From Pontibacter aquaedesilientis (GTDB lineage Bacteria > Bacteroidota > Bacteroidia > Cytophagales > Hymenobacteraceae): DNA of 64,000 nucleotides. This document shows, one piece after another, positions 31,983 to 41,680 of the stretch. The notes under the pieces are model-generated. The model made no database searches and was not told where the DNA came from. It saw only the letters and a program-made list of their open reading frames with translations. The position numbers and the translations under genes are program-made. Positions within the stretch are counted from its first letter, which is position 1, and each line of letters opens with the position of its first letter. Location: contig NZ_JACXAJ010000002.1 of NCBI RefSeq assembly GCF_014773225.1, positions 310,001 through 374,000 of the forward strand. Direction: 5' to 3'.

Positions 31983-33509
31983 TTACTCCTCTCTTCTTTC
32001 CGGTTTCATCTGCGGGAAGAACAGCACATCCTGGATAGAGTGTGAGTTCGTCATGATCATGCTCAAACGGTCGATTCCTATACCCAATCCGGCTGTTGGT
32101 GGCATACCGTACTCCAGCGCACGCAGGAAGTCTTCGTCTAAAACCATGGCCTCGGTGTCACCACGTTTGCCAAGCTCCAGCTGCTCTTCAAAGCGGGCAC
32201 GCTGATCGATTGGGTCGTTGAGTTCCGAGAAGGCGTTACAAATCTCCTTGCCGTTGCAGATCGCTTCGAAACGCTCTACCAGACCCGGCTTGTCGCGGTG
32301 CTTCTTGGCCAGTGGGCTCATCTCCACAGGATAGTCCGTTATAAAGGTAGGTTGGATCAGGTATGGCTCGCATGTCTCACCGAAAATCTCGTCGATAATC
32401 TTGCCTTTGCCCAGTTTCGGATCCACTTTTATACCTAGTTTTTCAGCAGTCTGGCGTAGCTCAGGCTCCTCCATCTCCGAGATATCGATCTTTGTGAAGT
32501 GCTCGATGGCCTCAAACATAGTGAAACGCTTCCAAGGGCGCTGGAAGTTGATGATGTTCTCGCCAACTTTCACTTCGGTGGTCCCGTGCAGGTCCATGGC
32601 TACTTTCTCCACCATTTCCTCTACCAGGTCCATCATCCAGTTGTAGTCTTTGTAGGCTACATACAGCTCCACCTGCGTGAACTCCGGGTTGTGGAAACGG
32701 CTCATGCCTTCGTTACGGAAGTCCTTGGCAAACTCAAACACGCCATCGAAACCACCCACGATGAGGCGCTTCAGGTATAGCTCGTTGGCAATGCGCAGGT
32801 ATAGCGTCATGTCCAGCGTGTTGTGGTGCGTCTTGAACGGACGTGCCGCAGCGCCGCCGTACAATGGTTGCAGGATTGGCGTTTCTACTTCCAGATAACC
32901 CTGGTTGGTCAGGTACTGGCGCATAGAATTCACTAGTTGCGTACGCTTGCGGAATGTCTCACGCACATGCGGGTTCACGATCAGGTCGACGTAGCGCTGA
33001 CGGTAACGCAGCTCAGGGTCAGTAAAACCGTCGTGCACGATTTCGTTGCCTTGCTCATCAATCTCACGTTTCACGATCGGCAGCGGGCGAAGCGATTTGG
33101 TTAAAACCTTCAGTTCAGTCACGTGCACCGATATTTCACCTACCTGCGTTACAAAGGCGTAACCTTTGATGCCGATAAAATCACCGATGTCGAGCATCTT
33201 CTTGAACACAGTGTTATACATGTCCTTGTTCTCGCCCGGAGCGATGTCGTCGCGGGAAACATAGATCTGAATGCGACCACTGCTGTCCATCAGCTCGGCG
33301 AACGAGGCTTTGCCCATTACGCGGCGGCTCATCAAACGGCCTGCCAGGGTTACTTCCTGGTAGTTGTTCTTCTCCTTATCGAAATTCTCCTTTATCTCCT
33401 TGGCCGTGGCCGTAACTTCAAATGTTTCAGAGGGATATGGGTTGATACCCATCTTTTCCAACTCTTCGCGCTCGTGGCGTCTGCGTAGTTCCTGTTCGCT
33501 TAGTTGCAT
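31983..33509 (-). CDS. lysS: Lysyl-tRNA synthetase, class II
   Basis: This 508-residue class IIb aminoacyl-tRNA synthetase charges tRNA-Lys. It has an N-terminal OB-fold anticodon-binding domain ([21 protein letters not shown]). Class II motifs follow: motif 2 [18 protein letters not shown] and motif 3 [22 protein letters not shown] near the C-terminus. I chose the ATG at 33507-33509 ([13 protein letters not shown]) because it matches family N-termini; an ATG-less upstream extension reaches 33551. Transcription ends at the extended hairpin beyond the stop codon. Confidence 0.96.
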   Translation of the reverse strand: MQLSEQELRRRHEREELEKMGINPYPSETFEVTATAKEIKENFDKEKNNYQEVTLAGRLMSRRVMGKASFAELMDSSGRIQIYVSRDDIAPGENKDMYNTVFKKMLDIGDFIGIKGYAFVTQVGEISVHVTELKVLTKSLRPLPIVKREIDEQGNEIVHDGFTDPELRYRQRYVDLIVNPHVRETFRKRTQLVNSMRQYLTNQGYLEVETPILQPLYGGAAARPFKTHHNTLDMTLYLRIANELYLKRLIVGGFDGVFEFAKDFRNEGMSRFHNPEFTQVELYVAYKDYNWMMDLVEEMVEKVAMDLHGTTEVKVGENIINFQRPWKRFTMFEAIEHFTKIDISEMEEPELRQTAEKLGIKVDPKLGKGKIIDEIFGETCEPYLIQPTFITDYPVEMSPLAKKHRDKPGLVERFEAICNGKEICNAFSELNDPIDQRARFEEQLELGKRGDTEAMVLDEDFLRALEYGMPPTAGLGIGIDRLSMIMTNSHSIQDVLFFPQMKPERREE

Positions 33510-33581
33510 GCGATTCTGTACTAAAAGTGATATTTTAAAATCAAGCTGCAAAATTGCTAAATTATCGGCAGCTTTTAAAGG

Positions 33582-33620
33582 GTTAATTAGTGATTGTTGA
33601 TGGTTAAATTGTTAGAAATC
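33582..33620. repeat. Word array upstream of lysS
   Basis: Words GGTTAATTAGTGATTG, TTGATGGTTAAATTG and TTAGAAATC follow each other. They resemble the array after mutL. Confidence 0.5.
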
Positions 33621-33630
33621 ATCGCAAACA

Positions 33631-33664
33631 TAAAAGGCCCTTGCAAACCAGAGTCTGCAAGGGC
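33631..33664 (-). terminator. Terminator of the unknown gene 33693-34721
   Basis: GCCCTTGCA/TGCAAGGGC stem; on the minus strand it is followed by CTTTT. Confidence 0.75.
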
Positions 33665-33692
33665 ACCCATATATGTAGTAGTATTGAATGGA

Positions 33693-34721
33693 CTAAGCGG
33701 CGGTACGCAGTCGCTGGTTGTCGTCGTGCAACAGCGGCTTAACTTTGTCCTGCAGTCTGGCCGCTACGAAGGAGTCTTGTAAATAAACAGGCAACTCCTG
33801 CACGAAATCCTCATACTGCTGCAGTCCCATCGCCTGTGCGACATAGCACTCGTGTATGCCGTTAAGGTAGCTCACAATCTCCATGAGCGATTCGTGGAAA
33901 AGCTTGAAGTCAATGTCGGCCTGCACAAAGCGCTCGATCTCACGGTGAGAGTTGGAGATGCGCAACCTAGCCAGCAAATCGAACAACGTGGTATAGCCCA
34001 TGCGCCACGTCAATTGCTGCCAATGCTGCGGACCAAATTTTTGCAGCACATCGCCCGTGCGGCTGCTGCGTATGGCCGTGGAAGCATTGGATTGCACCTG
34101 CTGCCGCACAGCTTTCGCTCTCAAACGGCGTGTCGTGCGCAAAAACTGTCCGATCTGCGCCTGCGCCTCGAGTTCTTTATTGGCTATCTGGAGACCGGGT
34201 TTGTAGTGTGCCAAAGGCAACCGGTTGATCCGGAAGTCGTCAAAATGTCCCGAAGCGTAAAAGCCCATCGCCTGCGGGTAGGCGTTCTTCACCACTAATC
34301 GGCCCGCTTCGCGCATTACCAGCGTCTCGTTGCTCGTTTTTATCTGGCGGGTATGCAAGAAAGCCTGTAAACTGGCAAACACGGCATAATAAGCTTGCGG
34401 GAAAGTCCAGTGCAAAGCGTTGCGGATATAGCTCTCGTCGCCCAATTCAGCGGTGGTGCGCAGCGCATACTCTGTGTTCCAGCTGTTGAGCAGCAAGCGT
34501 TTCACTTCTTCCACTTCCTGCTCGGTCAGTTCGGCAGGCACTTCCCTAAAGTAGGCCAGTTGTTGCAGACCCATCCCTTCGTAGTGGTTCAGGTGGTAAT
34601 TTATCGCAAAAAAGTAATTCAGAAACACCTGTGCCGGTATAGATTTATACCATTCCTTGTCAAGCTGTTTCTGCTCTTCCGGATACATGGAAATAATGTT
34701 TTCTTCTTCTTTCTCTTTCAT
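33693..34721 (-). CDS. Hypothetical protein, alpha-helical
   Basis: I do not recognise this 342-residue protein. It is predicted by eye to be nearly all alpha-helical and soluble, with no signal peptide or membrane segment. Recognisable stretches are an early SIPAQVFLNYFFAINYHLNHYEG, a WTFPQAYYAVFASLQAFL block in the middle, a basic RTTRRLRAKAVRQQV patch and a RISNSHREIERFVQADIDF segment. The aromatic, helix-rich middle with conserved-looking acidic residues is reminiscent of HEPN-type folds, but the R-x4-6-H motif is not evident. The start was set at ATG 34721 (MKEKEEE) rather than 34757. It is monocistronic and divergent from the next gene. Confidence 0.55.
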   Translation of the reverse strand: MKEKEEENIISMYPEEQKQLDKEWYKSIPAQVFLNYFFAINYHLNHYEGMGLQQLAYFREVPAELTEQEVEEVKRLLLNSWNTEYALRTTAELGDESYIRNALHWTFPQAYYAVFASLQAFLHTRQIKTSNETLVMREAGRLVVKNAYPQAMGFYASGHFDDFRINRLPLAHYKPGLQIANKELEAQAQIGQFLRTTRRLRAKAVRQQVQSNASTAIRSSRTGDVLQKFGPQHWQQLTWRMGYTTLFDLLARLRISNSHREIERFVQADIDFKLFHESLMEIVSYLNGIHECYVAQAMGLQQYEDFVQELPVYLQDSFVAARLQDKVKPLLHDDNQRLRTAA

Positions 34722-34988
34722 ATAATTACAACATTTCAAGCGTGCCATCAGTTGCATTATAGCGGTATAATTTCAAATAATTTACTATTGTAAGTTATTG
34801 ATTAACAGTTCTTTATATTTAAGTTTGAATTTTTTCAACAGTGCTTGAATATGCTTGTGACAGAGCCACTTACAGAGCGGTTTTTGCCATGAAATGATAA
34901 TGCCCGCTGGTAGGGATAGCAGACTGCCCGAGGCAATAATTCGTATCAGAAAGTGAGACGAAAGAAGGCTTTGCAAAACCGAACGAAT
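34722..34988. other. Spacer and leader upstream of the Cys/Met PLP enzyme
   Basis: The left part is very AT-rich. The right part contains a weak stem (AGCGG at 34876-34880 with CCGCT at 34903-34907) and GC-rich sequence up to about 34935. Because the downstream enzyme belongs to sulfur amino-acid metabolism I looked for SAM riboswitch cores and found none. Confidence 0.35.
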
Positions 34989-36149
34989 ATGGACTTATCT
35001 TATATCCTGAACGAACTGGGGGAGGACCGGGAACTGTACTACTGTGCCGTGGCACCCCCCATTCTGCAGACAAGTAACTTTGCCTGCCGTACGGTAGACG
35101 AGATGCGGGAAATGCTGCGCAACGAGGCCGAGGCATACCTCTATACCCGTGGCAACAACCCGACCGTGACCATGCTCGAAAAGAAGCTGGCCGCGCTGGA
35201 AGGAGCGGAGCATGCCATAGCTTTCGGGAGCGGTATAGCGGCTGTGTCGGCGGCGGTGCTCTCGCAGGTAAATGCAGGCGACCACATTGTGTGCGTGGAC
35301 AAACCCTATGGCTGGACGAATACCCTAATGAACCGTTTCTTGCCGCGATTCGGGGTTGAGGTAACCATGGTCGACGGGACTGATCCCGAAAACTACCGCC
35401 AAGCCATCAGGCCCAACACCAAGCTGCTTTACATGGAAAGCCCGAACTCCTTCACTTTCGAACTACAGGACATTGCCGCCATTGCCGCATTGGCGAAGGA
35501 GCAGGGCTGCAGCACCATCATCGACAACAGCTTCGCTTCGCCTCTTTTTCAGAATCCGATACAATTCGGTGTGGACCTGGTTGTGCACTCCTGCACCAAA
35601 TACATTGGCGGCCACTCCGACACAATGGGCGGCATTGTTTGCGGCAGTCGGGAAAGGATAAACAAAATATTTGAGCGGGAATACATGACATTGGGGGCAG
35701 TGTTGTCGCCGCACGACGCCTGGCTGCTGCTGCGCGGACTGCGTACATTGCCGGTGCGTATGGAGCACGTGGCTGAGACCACACGCAAAGTGGTGGCCTG
35801 GCTCGAGAAGCAAGACAAAATAGCAAAGATCTTTTACCCGTTCTCCCCCTCGCACCCGCAGTATGAATTGGCCAGGCGGCAAATGCGCAATAATACCGGG
35901 CAGTTTACCATAGCACTGAAAACAGACGATATCAGGAAAATAGACCGCTTCTGTGACAGCCTGCAACATTTCCTGATGGCTGCTTCCTGGGGTGGGCATG
36001 AGTCGCTGATATACCCGGCTGCGGCGTACCATACCCCAGACGGCAAATACAAGAGTAAGCTTGCTGTTAACCTGGTGCGCTTTTACATTGGATTGGAGGA
36101 AGCAGACTACCTTATACAAGATATCGAACAGGCACTGAGGATGATATAA
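34989..36149 (+). CDS. Cys/Met metabolism PLP-dependent enzyme (trans-sulfuration family)
   Basis: This 386-residue fold-type I PLP enzyme belongs to the cystathionine gamma-synthase/beta-lyase/methionine gamma-lyase family. Signatures are the YTRGNNPTVTMLEKKLAALEG block, FGSGIAAVSAAVL, the PLP aspartate in STIIDNSFASPLFQNP, and the PLP lysine in VVHSCTKYIGGHSDTMGG. The exact reaction (synthase, beta-lyase or gamma-lyase) cannot be settled without alignment. The start is ATG 34989; an upstream frame extension is basic and not family-like. No operon partners. Confidence 0.9.
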   Translation: MDLSYILNELGEDRELYYCAVAPPILQTSNFACRTVDEMREMLRNEAEAYLYTRGNNPTVTMLEKKLAALEGAEHAIAFGSGIAAVSAAVLSQVNAGDHIVCVDKPYGWTNTLMNRFLPRFGVEVTMVDGTDPENYRQAIRPNTKLLYMESPNSFTFELQDIAAIAALAKEQGCSTIIDNSFASPLFQNPIQFGVDLVVHSCTKYIGGHSDTMGGIVCGSRERINKIFEREYMTLGAVLSPHDAWLLLRGLRTLPVRMEHVAETTRKVVAWLEKQDKIAKIFYPFSPSHPQYELARRQMRNNTGQFTIALKTDDIRKIDRFCDSLQHFLMAASWGGHESLIYPAAAYHTPDGKYKSKLAVNLVRFYIGLEEADYLIQDIEQALRMI

Positions 36150-36237
36150 ATTAAAATATATGGTTTGTATAATATGTGTATATACTATAATTAAATTATT
36201 TTAATGATTCGATAACACTACATTAAAACCATCTGCT

Positions 36238-36245
36238 TAACTTTG
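36238..36245 (+). promoter_or_regulatory. Possible -7 element (TAACTTTG) for the secreted nuclease
   Basis: Matches TAnnTTTG and would give a leader of about 90 nucleotides before ATG 36345. No good -33 TTTG is visible, so this is weak. Confidence 0.4.
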
Positions 36246-36344
36246 TTGCGATGGTTATATCCCCACTTAATAGTAGCCTCAAGCAAATGTGCGTCAGCAT
36301 GTTGCGCTTATCTTGTCCAGAAAAATCAAATCAATCTCATACGT

Positions 36345-39300
36345 ATGTTTAAACAATTACACAAGGTGTCTGCCTATGTGCTGGTTTGCTGTGGCCTTTT
36401 GGCCGGCAGTGAAGCGCTCGCACAGGCAAACCCACAGCCTCAGTCGCTGCCTTACTCGCAGGACTTTAACGATCTGCCACACAACGCCACTGCATACCCT
36501 GTAGGATGGCAGGGATGGGCATTGGGCAGCTCCGTGACAGCAAGCTTCCGTACTGTCGCACCTACAGGTGACAGAGCGCTGGTGGCCAACGTTACCGCCA
36601 GTTCAACAACGGGTGGTGTACTCAACTACAATGGCAAGTTAGGTATACTCATGAGTGGTTCCGTTGACCCAAGTATAGCCTTTGCCATTAATACCTCGCA
36701 GAAAACCGCTATTAAAGTAGCGTTCGATATGATGACCGTGCGCAACCCCTACAATGGCGGCGCTAACACCAGAATCAACGAAACCATTCTGCAATACCGC
36801 GTGGGAACAAGCGGTGCCTTTACTAATATCGAGGGCACCGAGTACCAGAATAACACCGAAGCGCAGACCGCAAGTGGTAACACAGAGCCTCAGAATGTAA
36901 AGCGTATAGTGGTTACCTTGCCAGAGGCTGCCGAAAACCAGGAAGTGGTGCAGCTACGTTGGGCCAATCGGGATGTGACCGGTGGCGGTTCCCGGCCGGG
37001 TTTTGCCGTTGACAACATTGAGGTGACCAGTCTAAGCGATAGCAAGACACCAATGCTCATCGCACCGGCTGCCTTGGCTTTCGGTGATGTGGCCATGAAC
37101 CAGGCGAACACGCAATCCTATACCTTAACTAGCGCCAATATTGCCGGCAACGTGCAACTCACCGCGACAGGTGGTTTCACTGTATCTAAGCAGGCTACAT
37201 CCGGTTTTGCTGCCAGCCTTACTTTCTCCGCCGAGGAAATAGCTGCTACCCCAACTGTTTTCGTGCGTGTGACGCCAACTGCTATAGGTGCTCTGTCAGG
37301 TACGATCACCCACACAAGCGAAGGATTAAAAACGGCTGTAACAGAACTGTCGGCTTATGCCACCAGCCCCTTTGTGCAGGACTTTAACAACTGCGGCACT
37401 ACGCTGCCAGGTGGCTGGAAAGCGTATAGCGTGACTGGCGACCAGGTATGGTCTTGCTCCACTTTCGGTAGAGAGACTGCCGAGAGCCCGCGCAACAACG
37501 GCGTGCAGATTAACGGCTACAGCGGCAGCGCCCGCGAAAACGAAGACTGGCTGATCTCACCTTCTCTTAACCTGGCGGATTTCAATATCGCCGCCCTTTC
37601 TTTCTGGACCAGAACGGCTTTCAAGGGCCCGGGCATGAAACTGATGATCTCGACAAATTACGATGGCACCAGCGCACCAGCCACTGCCACCTGGACCGAG
37701 CTGAACGGCGACTTCCCAGCTGAGGCTTCTGACGTTTGGAAGCAGTCTGTCATCAATATCTCTGCCTACAAAGCCGCCTCGGTGCACGTAGCCTTTGTGT
37801 ATACTTCCGTGGCTGAGTTCAATGGAGCTGCCCGCTGGACTTTTGATGACTTTGCGGTAGAAAACGTAGATCAGTTGCTGGTTGCCAGCGAATCAATGTT
37901 TGATTTTGGCCTGGTGGAAGTTCCTAACGCTTCTGCTCCACAGACTTTCAGCTTCTCGGCGGTCGGTTTCCCACAAGGTATGACGCTGTCGGTAGGCGCT
38001 GATTTTGAGCTTTCTAAAAATGGACAGACCTATGCAGCTGCGCTATCCTACACGGCTGGTGAGGCAAGTGCTTCTAACACAGTTTATGTGCGTTACAAGC
38101 CAGGCACTACCAAACTACGTTCTAACAGCACCATTACATACACGAGCGGCGATTTCAAGGCAGTGAAAGGTTTCCTAACGGGTTCTTCGCTTCCTAAATC
38201 GAGCACTTTGGATATTGTGTCCTGGAACCTGGCCTGGTTTGGCTCTACAAGCGGCGGCCCAAGCAACCTGGAGTTACAGTACAGCAACGCCAAAAAAGTA
38301 GTGCAGACACTGGACGCTGATATCATTGCTTTCCAGGAAATCTCAAACGATGCCCAAATGGAGCGACTGATGAGCGAACTGCCAGGGTATAGCTTCGTGA
38401 AGTCAGAGGCATACTCTTACTCCCAGAGACCAAGCTCAGGTGCTACACTTGACCCACAGAAGCTTTACATCGTTTACAAAAACGAGACAGTGAAGATCAA
38501 GAGCCAGAAAGTATTGCTGGATGGCCTGTATAAAGAAATTTTGAGCGGTAGAGTACTGGCCAACTACCCAGGATCGAGCGAGAGTTTCTGGGCCAGCGGA
38601 CGTCTGCCATACCTGGTGGAGGTAGAGGCGACCATGAACGGTGTGGCACAGCAGCTATACCTGCTCAACCTGCATACCCGCGCCAACTCAGGCACTGATG
38701 TGAGCCGCTACAACATGCGTAAGTATGACGTGGAAGTGTTGAAGGATTCACTGACTGCCTACTATCCGAACATCAACCTGGTGATGCTGGGCGACATGAA
38801 CGAGGATGTGGACGTATCGGTGGTGAATAATCTGCCATCTTCGCTGAATGCGTTCGTGCTGGACAATAACTACAAGACACTGACCTACGACCTGAGCACA
38901 ACAGGTGCCTTTACCTATGCCGGCGGTTCTTTCCAGAGTTTCCTGGATCATATCATCGTTTCTAAATCCATGACAGATGAATATGTGGAGGAGTCTATCG
39001 CGATTGAGAACCAGTTCCTGAGCAGCATTCCGAGCTTTAGAACCTCGACCTCTGACCACGTGCCGGTATCAGCCCGTTTCAGTTTCAATACAACGCCAGC
39101 TGTATCGTTCAGCGAAGCAACGGTTACAAAGACAGAGGGTAATGCACCATTCGATGTGAACCTGTCCGTTTCGGTTGCGCAACCTAAGGCGCACACGGTA
39201 TACCTGACCGTGAAAGACGGTGCCACTGCAACAGCTGTAGACTATACCATAGCTCCTGCCGCTGCTAACAATGTCATAGCCGTTACGGTACCTGCTTATA

Positions 39301-39737
39301 CCTCTACTGCTACCTTTAACATGAGCATTGTAGACGATAAGCTGACAGAGCCAACTGAACAGGTAACATTCTACATCAACAGCGTGACTACCGATCTGGG
39401 TATGGCTACCGCTGCCCGTAGCTTCACCTTGGCTATCCGCGACAACGATTTCCCGGAAGGTAAGGCCAACGGCCAGGATCTGGCTTTCCGTCTGTACCCG
39501 AACCCGACACAAGGTGCGTTTGTGAACATCTCGTTGCCAGAGGAAGTAACGGTGATGGATGAAATGACCCTGGTGCTGCGTTCAGCGAACGGTACCCTGT
39601 TGCACGAGTTGAACGGCAACCTGAACAGCGTGCAGCAGCAACTGAACGCGAAGGTAGCTGATCTGCGCAACGGCATGTATTATGTGCAGGTGCAGGTACG
39701 TGGCAAGGTATACCAGACCAAACTTGTGAGAAATTAA
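36345..39737 (+). CDS. Secreted multidomain endonuclease/exonuclease/phosphatase-family protein with T9SS sorting domain
   Basis: This 1130-residue exported protein has a signal peptide (about residues 1-27, ending SEALAQA). Two choice-of-anchor/adhesin-like beta domains follow, one showing EDWLISPSLNL, plus a spacer with repeated abnormal-spindle-like strands. An endonuclease/exonuclease/phosphatase domain (about residues 620-905) begins DIVSWNLAWFG and includes ADIIAFQEI, MLGDMNED and a terminal SDHVPV. A Calx-beta domain (about 910-1035) and a C-terminal type A T9SS sorting domain (FRLYPNPTQG ... YYVQVQ) follow. The enzyme is probably an extracellular DNase or phosphodiesterase. I set the start at ATG 36345 because it places the signal peptide first. 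Confidence 0.9.
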   Translation: MFKQLHKVSAYVLVCCGLLAGSEALAQANPQPQSLPYSQDFNDLPHNATAYPVGWQGWALGSSVTASFRTVAPTGDRALVANVTASSTTGGVLNYNGKLGILMSGSVDPSIAFAINTSQKTAIKVAFDMMTVRNPYNGGANTRINETILQYRVGTSGAFTNIEGTEYQNNTEAQTASGNTEPQNVKRIVVTLPEAAENQEVVQLRWANRDVTGGGSRPGFAVDNIEVTSLSDSKTPMLIAPAALAFGDVAMNQANTQSYTLTSANIAGNVQLTATGGFTVSKQATSGFAASLTFSAEEIAATPTVFVRVTPTAIGALSGTITHTSEGLKTAVTELSAYATSPFVQDFNNCGTTLPGGWKAYSVTGDQVWSCSTFGRETAESPRNNGVQINGYSGSARENEDWLISPSLNLADFNIAALSFWTRTAFKGPGMKLMISTNYDGTSAPATATWTELNGDFPAEASDVWKQSVINISAYKAASVHVAFVYTSVAEFNGAARWTFDDFAVENVDQLLVASESMFDFGLVEVPNASAPQTFSFSAVGFPQGMTLSVGADFELSKNGQTYAAALSYTAGEASASNTVYVRYKPGTTKLRSNSTITYTSGDFKAVKGFLTGSSLPKSSTLDIVSWNLAWFGSTSGGPSNLELQYSNAKKVVQTLDADIIAFQEISNDAQMERLMSELPGYSFVKSEAYSYSQRPSSGATLDPQKLYIVYKNETVKIKSQKVLLDGLYKEILSGRVLANYPGSSESFWASGRLPYLVEVEATMNGVAQQLYLLNLHTRANSGTDVSRYNMRKYDVEVLKDSLTAYYPNINLVMLGDMNEDVDVSVVNNLPSSLNAFVLDNNYKTLTYDLSTTGAFTYAGGSFQSFLDHIIVSKSMTDEYVEESIAIENQFLSSIPSFRTSTSDHVPVSARFSFNTTPAVSFSEATVTKTEGNAPFDVNLSVSVAQPKAHTVYLTVKDGATATAVDYTIAPAAANNVIAVTVPAYTSTATFNMSIVDDKLTEPTEQVTFYINSVTTDLGMATAARSFTLAIRDNDFPEGKANGQDLAFRLYPNPTQGAFVNISLPEEVTVMDEMTLVLRSANGTLLHELNGNLNSVQQQLNAKVADLRNGMYYVQVQVRGKVYQTKLVRN

Positions 39738-39757
39738 TCTCTACCCCATAATCAATT

Positions 39758-39797
39758 TAAAAGCGGCCTTCCACTATGTAGAAGGCCGCTTTTTTTA
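39758..39797 (+). terminator. Terminator after the secreted nuclease
   Basis: AAAAGCGGCCTTC/GAAGGCCGCTTTTTTT stem. Confidence 0.92.
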
Positions 39798-39851
39798 TGG
39801 CTGTGAGTAGGACTGAGTTGTACTAAAAAGACGAACAGGTAGAGCCCGAAA

Positions 39852-41594
39852 CTAATAGCCTACTGCCTTATCATCGCCCCGCGGGTCGGCGCCACCTTCG
39901 AGTTTACCATTGGGTAGCACCAGTATACCTTCCACAGCGCCATACCTGTTTCTTTGCTTCAGTTTATACCCTTTGCTTTCCAGTATTGCCCTTACCTCAG
40001 GAGAAATGGCATCCGGCTCATGCTGGATCTCATCGGGCAGCCATTGGTGGTGGAAGCGGGGAGCAGCCACGGCTTCCTGCATGGTCATACCGTGCTCCAC
40101 CACATTCAGGATCGTCTGGAAAACGGAGGTAATGATGGTAGAGCCGCCCGGTGTGCCGACCACCATGTATAGTTTGGCGGCTTTTTCGATGATGGTTGGT
40201 GTCATGGCGCTGAGCATTCGCTTGCTAGGTTGCACGGCATTTGCCTCGCCCCCTATTAGGCCAAACATATTGGGTATGCCCGGCTTGGCACTGAAATCAT
40301 CCATCTCATTGTTCAGCAGGAAACCAGCACCCTCCACCACGACCATCGAGCCATAGCCCCCGTTGATAGTCGTTGTAATGGATGCGGCATTGCCGAACTG
40401 GTCTACAATACTGAAATGCGTAGTCTGGTCAGACTCGTATATTGGCACTTCTCCAGCTTTGATCTCAGAAGAAGCTGTGGCTTGGTCGAGGCTTACGTTG
40501 CTCATGCGCGTTTTCAGGTAGTTTTGGTCCAGCAGTCCGCTCACAGGCACTTTGTAGAAATCAGGGTCTCCGAGGTAAGTGGCACGGTCTGCGTATACGC
40601 GGCGCTTGGCCTCCGTCATGAGCTGTATGGTAGGGGCTTGCTGCCAACCATAAGCTTTCAGGTCATAGGGCTCTACCATAGTGAGGAGTTGCAGCAGCGC
40701 TATACCTCCGCTCGATGGCGGTGACATCGAGATGATACGCAGGTCTTTGTACTGCCCCTTGATGGGCTCACGCCAGACGGCATTGTAGGCAAGCAGGTCT
40801 TTGTGCGAAATGAGTCCGCCGCCACGCTGCATTTCTTTCACAATCTGGTCAGCAGTTTCGCCGGTATAAAAGCCGTCTCGGCCTTTGTCACGGATGCGTT
40901 CGAGGGTACGGGCCAGGTCGAGGTGATAGAGCTTATCGCCGGGCTGCCAATCAGCTTGTCGGTTTACCAGATAAGGAGTATGCTTGTTATGAGCTAGCAT
41001 TTGCGCCTTTGCATTGTTAAGCATGCGGGTTTCCCGCTCTGTCAGCACAACGCCGCGCCGGGCCAGGTCGATGGCTGGCTGCACTAACTCTGCGAAAGGG
41101 AGGGAGCCTAGTTTCTCGTGTATTTTGACCATGCCGTCCACAGATCCCGGCACACCGGCCGCCAGATGGCCCAGCAAGCTCAGGTCAGGAATAACATTGC
41201 CCAATGAGTCGAGGTACATGTCGCGCGAGGCAGCAGACGGGGCTTTTTCTCTGAAGTCGAGGGCGCCGGTTTCGCCGGTATGCTGGCGGTATACCAGGAA
41301 ACCTCCACCACCGATATTGCCGGCCACAGGATAGCAAACAGCCAGGGCAAACTGTGTGGCAATGGCTGCATCATAGGCGTTACCCCCTTTGCGAAGTATC
41401 TCCAGGCCGATGTTGGATGCGTCGGGGTGGGCTGATACGACCATGGCCTTGTCGGCCACAACGCCCCGCCTGGCTGCCTGGGTTTGGGTTTTGGAGCCTG
41501 TTGCGCAACTCGAAAGGGTCAGGAGCACGGCAGCAAAACAGGTGAAGGTATAGCGTCTGGATTTGATTCTATGGTCAGGTATAGGCAGCATCAT
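39852..41594 (-). CDS. ggt: Gamma-glutamyltransferase lipoprotein
   Basis: This 580-residue Ntn-hydrolase cleaves gamma-glutamyl bonds such as that of glutathione and processes itself into two subunits. The catalytic threonine is the first of the autocleavage site in SDQTTHFSIVDQFGNAAS, and other signatures are NIGGGGFLVYR, FREKAPSAASRDMY and GGYGSMVVVEGAGFLLNNEMDDF. The start at 41592-41594 gives a lipoprotein signal (FAAVLLTLSSC); the open frame to 41651 would run into the terminator of the upstream gene. It is probably anchored in the periplasm or outer membrane. Confidence 0.93.
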   Translation of the reverse strand: MMLPIPDHRIKSRRYTFTCFAAVLLTLSSCATGSKTQTQAARRGVVADKAMVVSAHPDASNIGLEILRKGGNAYDAAIATQFALAVCYPVAGNIGGGGFLVYRQHTGETGALDFREKAPSAASRDMYLDSLGNVIPDLSLLGHLAAGVPGSVDGMVKIHEKLGSLPFAELVQPAIDLARRGVVLTERETRMLNNAKAQMLAHNKHTPYLVNRQADWQPGDKLYHLDLARTLERIRDKGRDGFYTGETADQIVKEMQRGGGLISHKDLLAYNAVWREPIKGQYKDLRIISMSPPSSGGIALLQLLTMVEPYDLKAYGWQQAPTIQLMTEAKRRVYADRATYLGDPDFYKVPVSGLLDQNYLKTRMSNVSLDQATASSEIKAGEVPIYESDQTTHFSIVDQFGNAASITTTINGGYGSMVVVEGAGFLLNNEMDDFSAKPGIPNMFGLIGGEANAVQPSKRMLSAMTPTIIEKAAKLYMVVGTPGGSTIITSVFQTILNVVEHGMTMQEAVAAPRFHHQWLPDEIQHEPDAISPEVRAILESKGYKLKQRNRYGAVEGILVLPNGKLEGGADPRGDDKAVGY

Positions 41595-41634
41595 AAAGAG
41601 GAGATAGGAAATGGGTGAAGTGCAAAATAAAAAA

Positions 41635-41662
41635 AAGCCGGCTATCTGCATAACCGGCTTTT
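41635..41662 (-). terminator. Terminator after prc
   Basis: AAAAGCCGG/CCGGCTTTT stem; on the minus strand followed by a T-run. Confidence 0.88.
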
Positions 41663-41680
41663 CAATTGTCTTATAAGAGC

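Noticed and set aside
34790-34988. SAM riboswitch upstream of the trans-sulfuration enzyme
   Set aside because: I looked for SAM-I/IV and SAM-II core elements and found only an unrelated weak hairpin.
41594-41651. Longer ggt start
   Set aside because: It would start inside the terminator hairpin of the upstream prc gene and would bury the lipoprotein signal.
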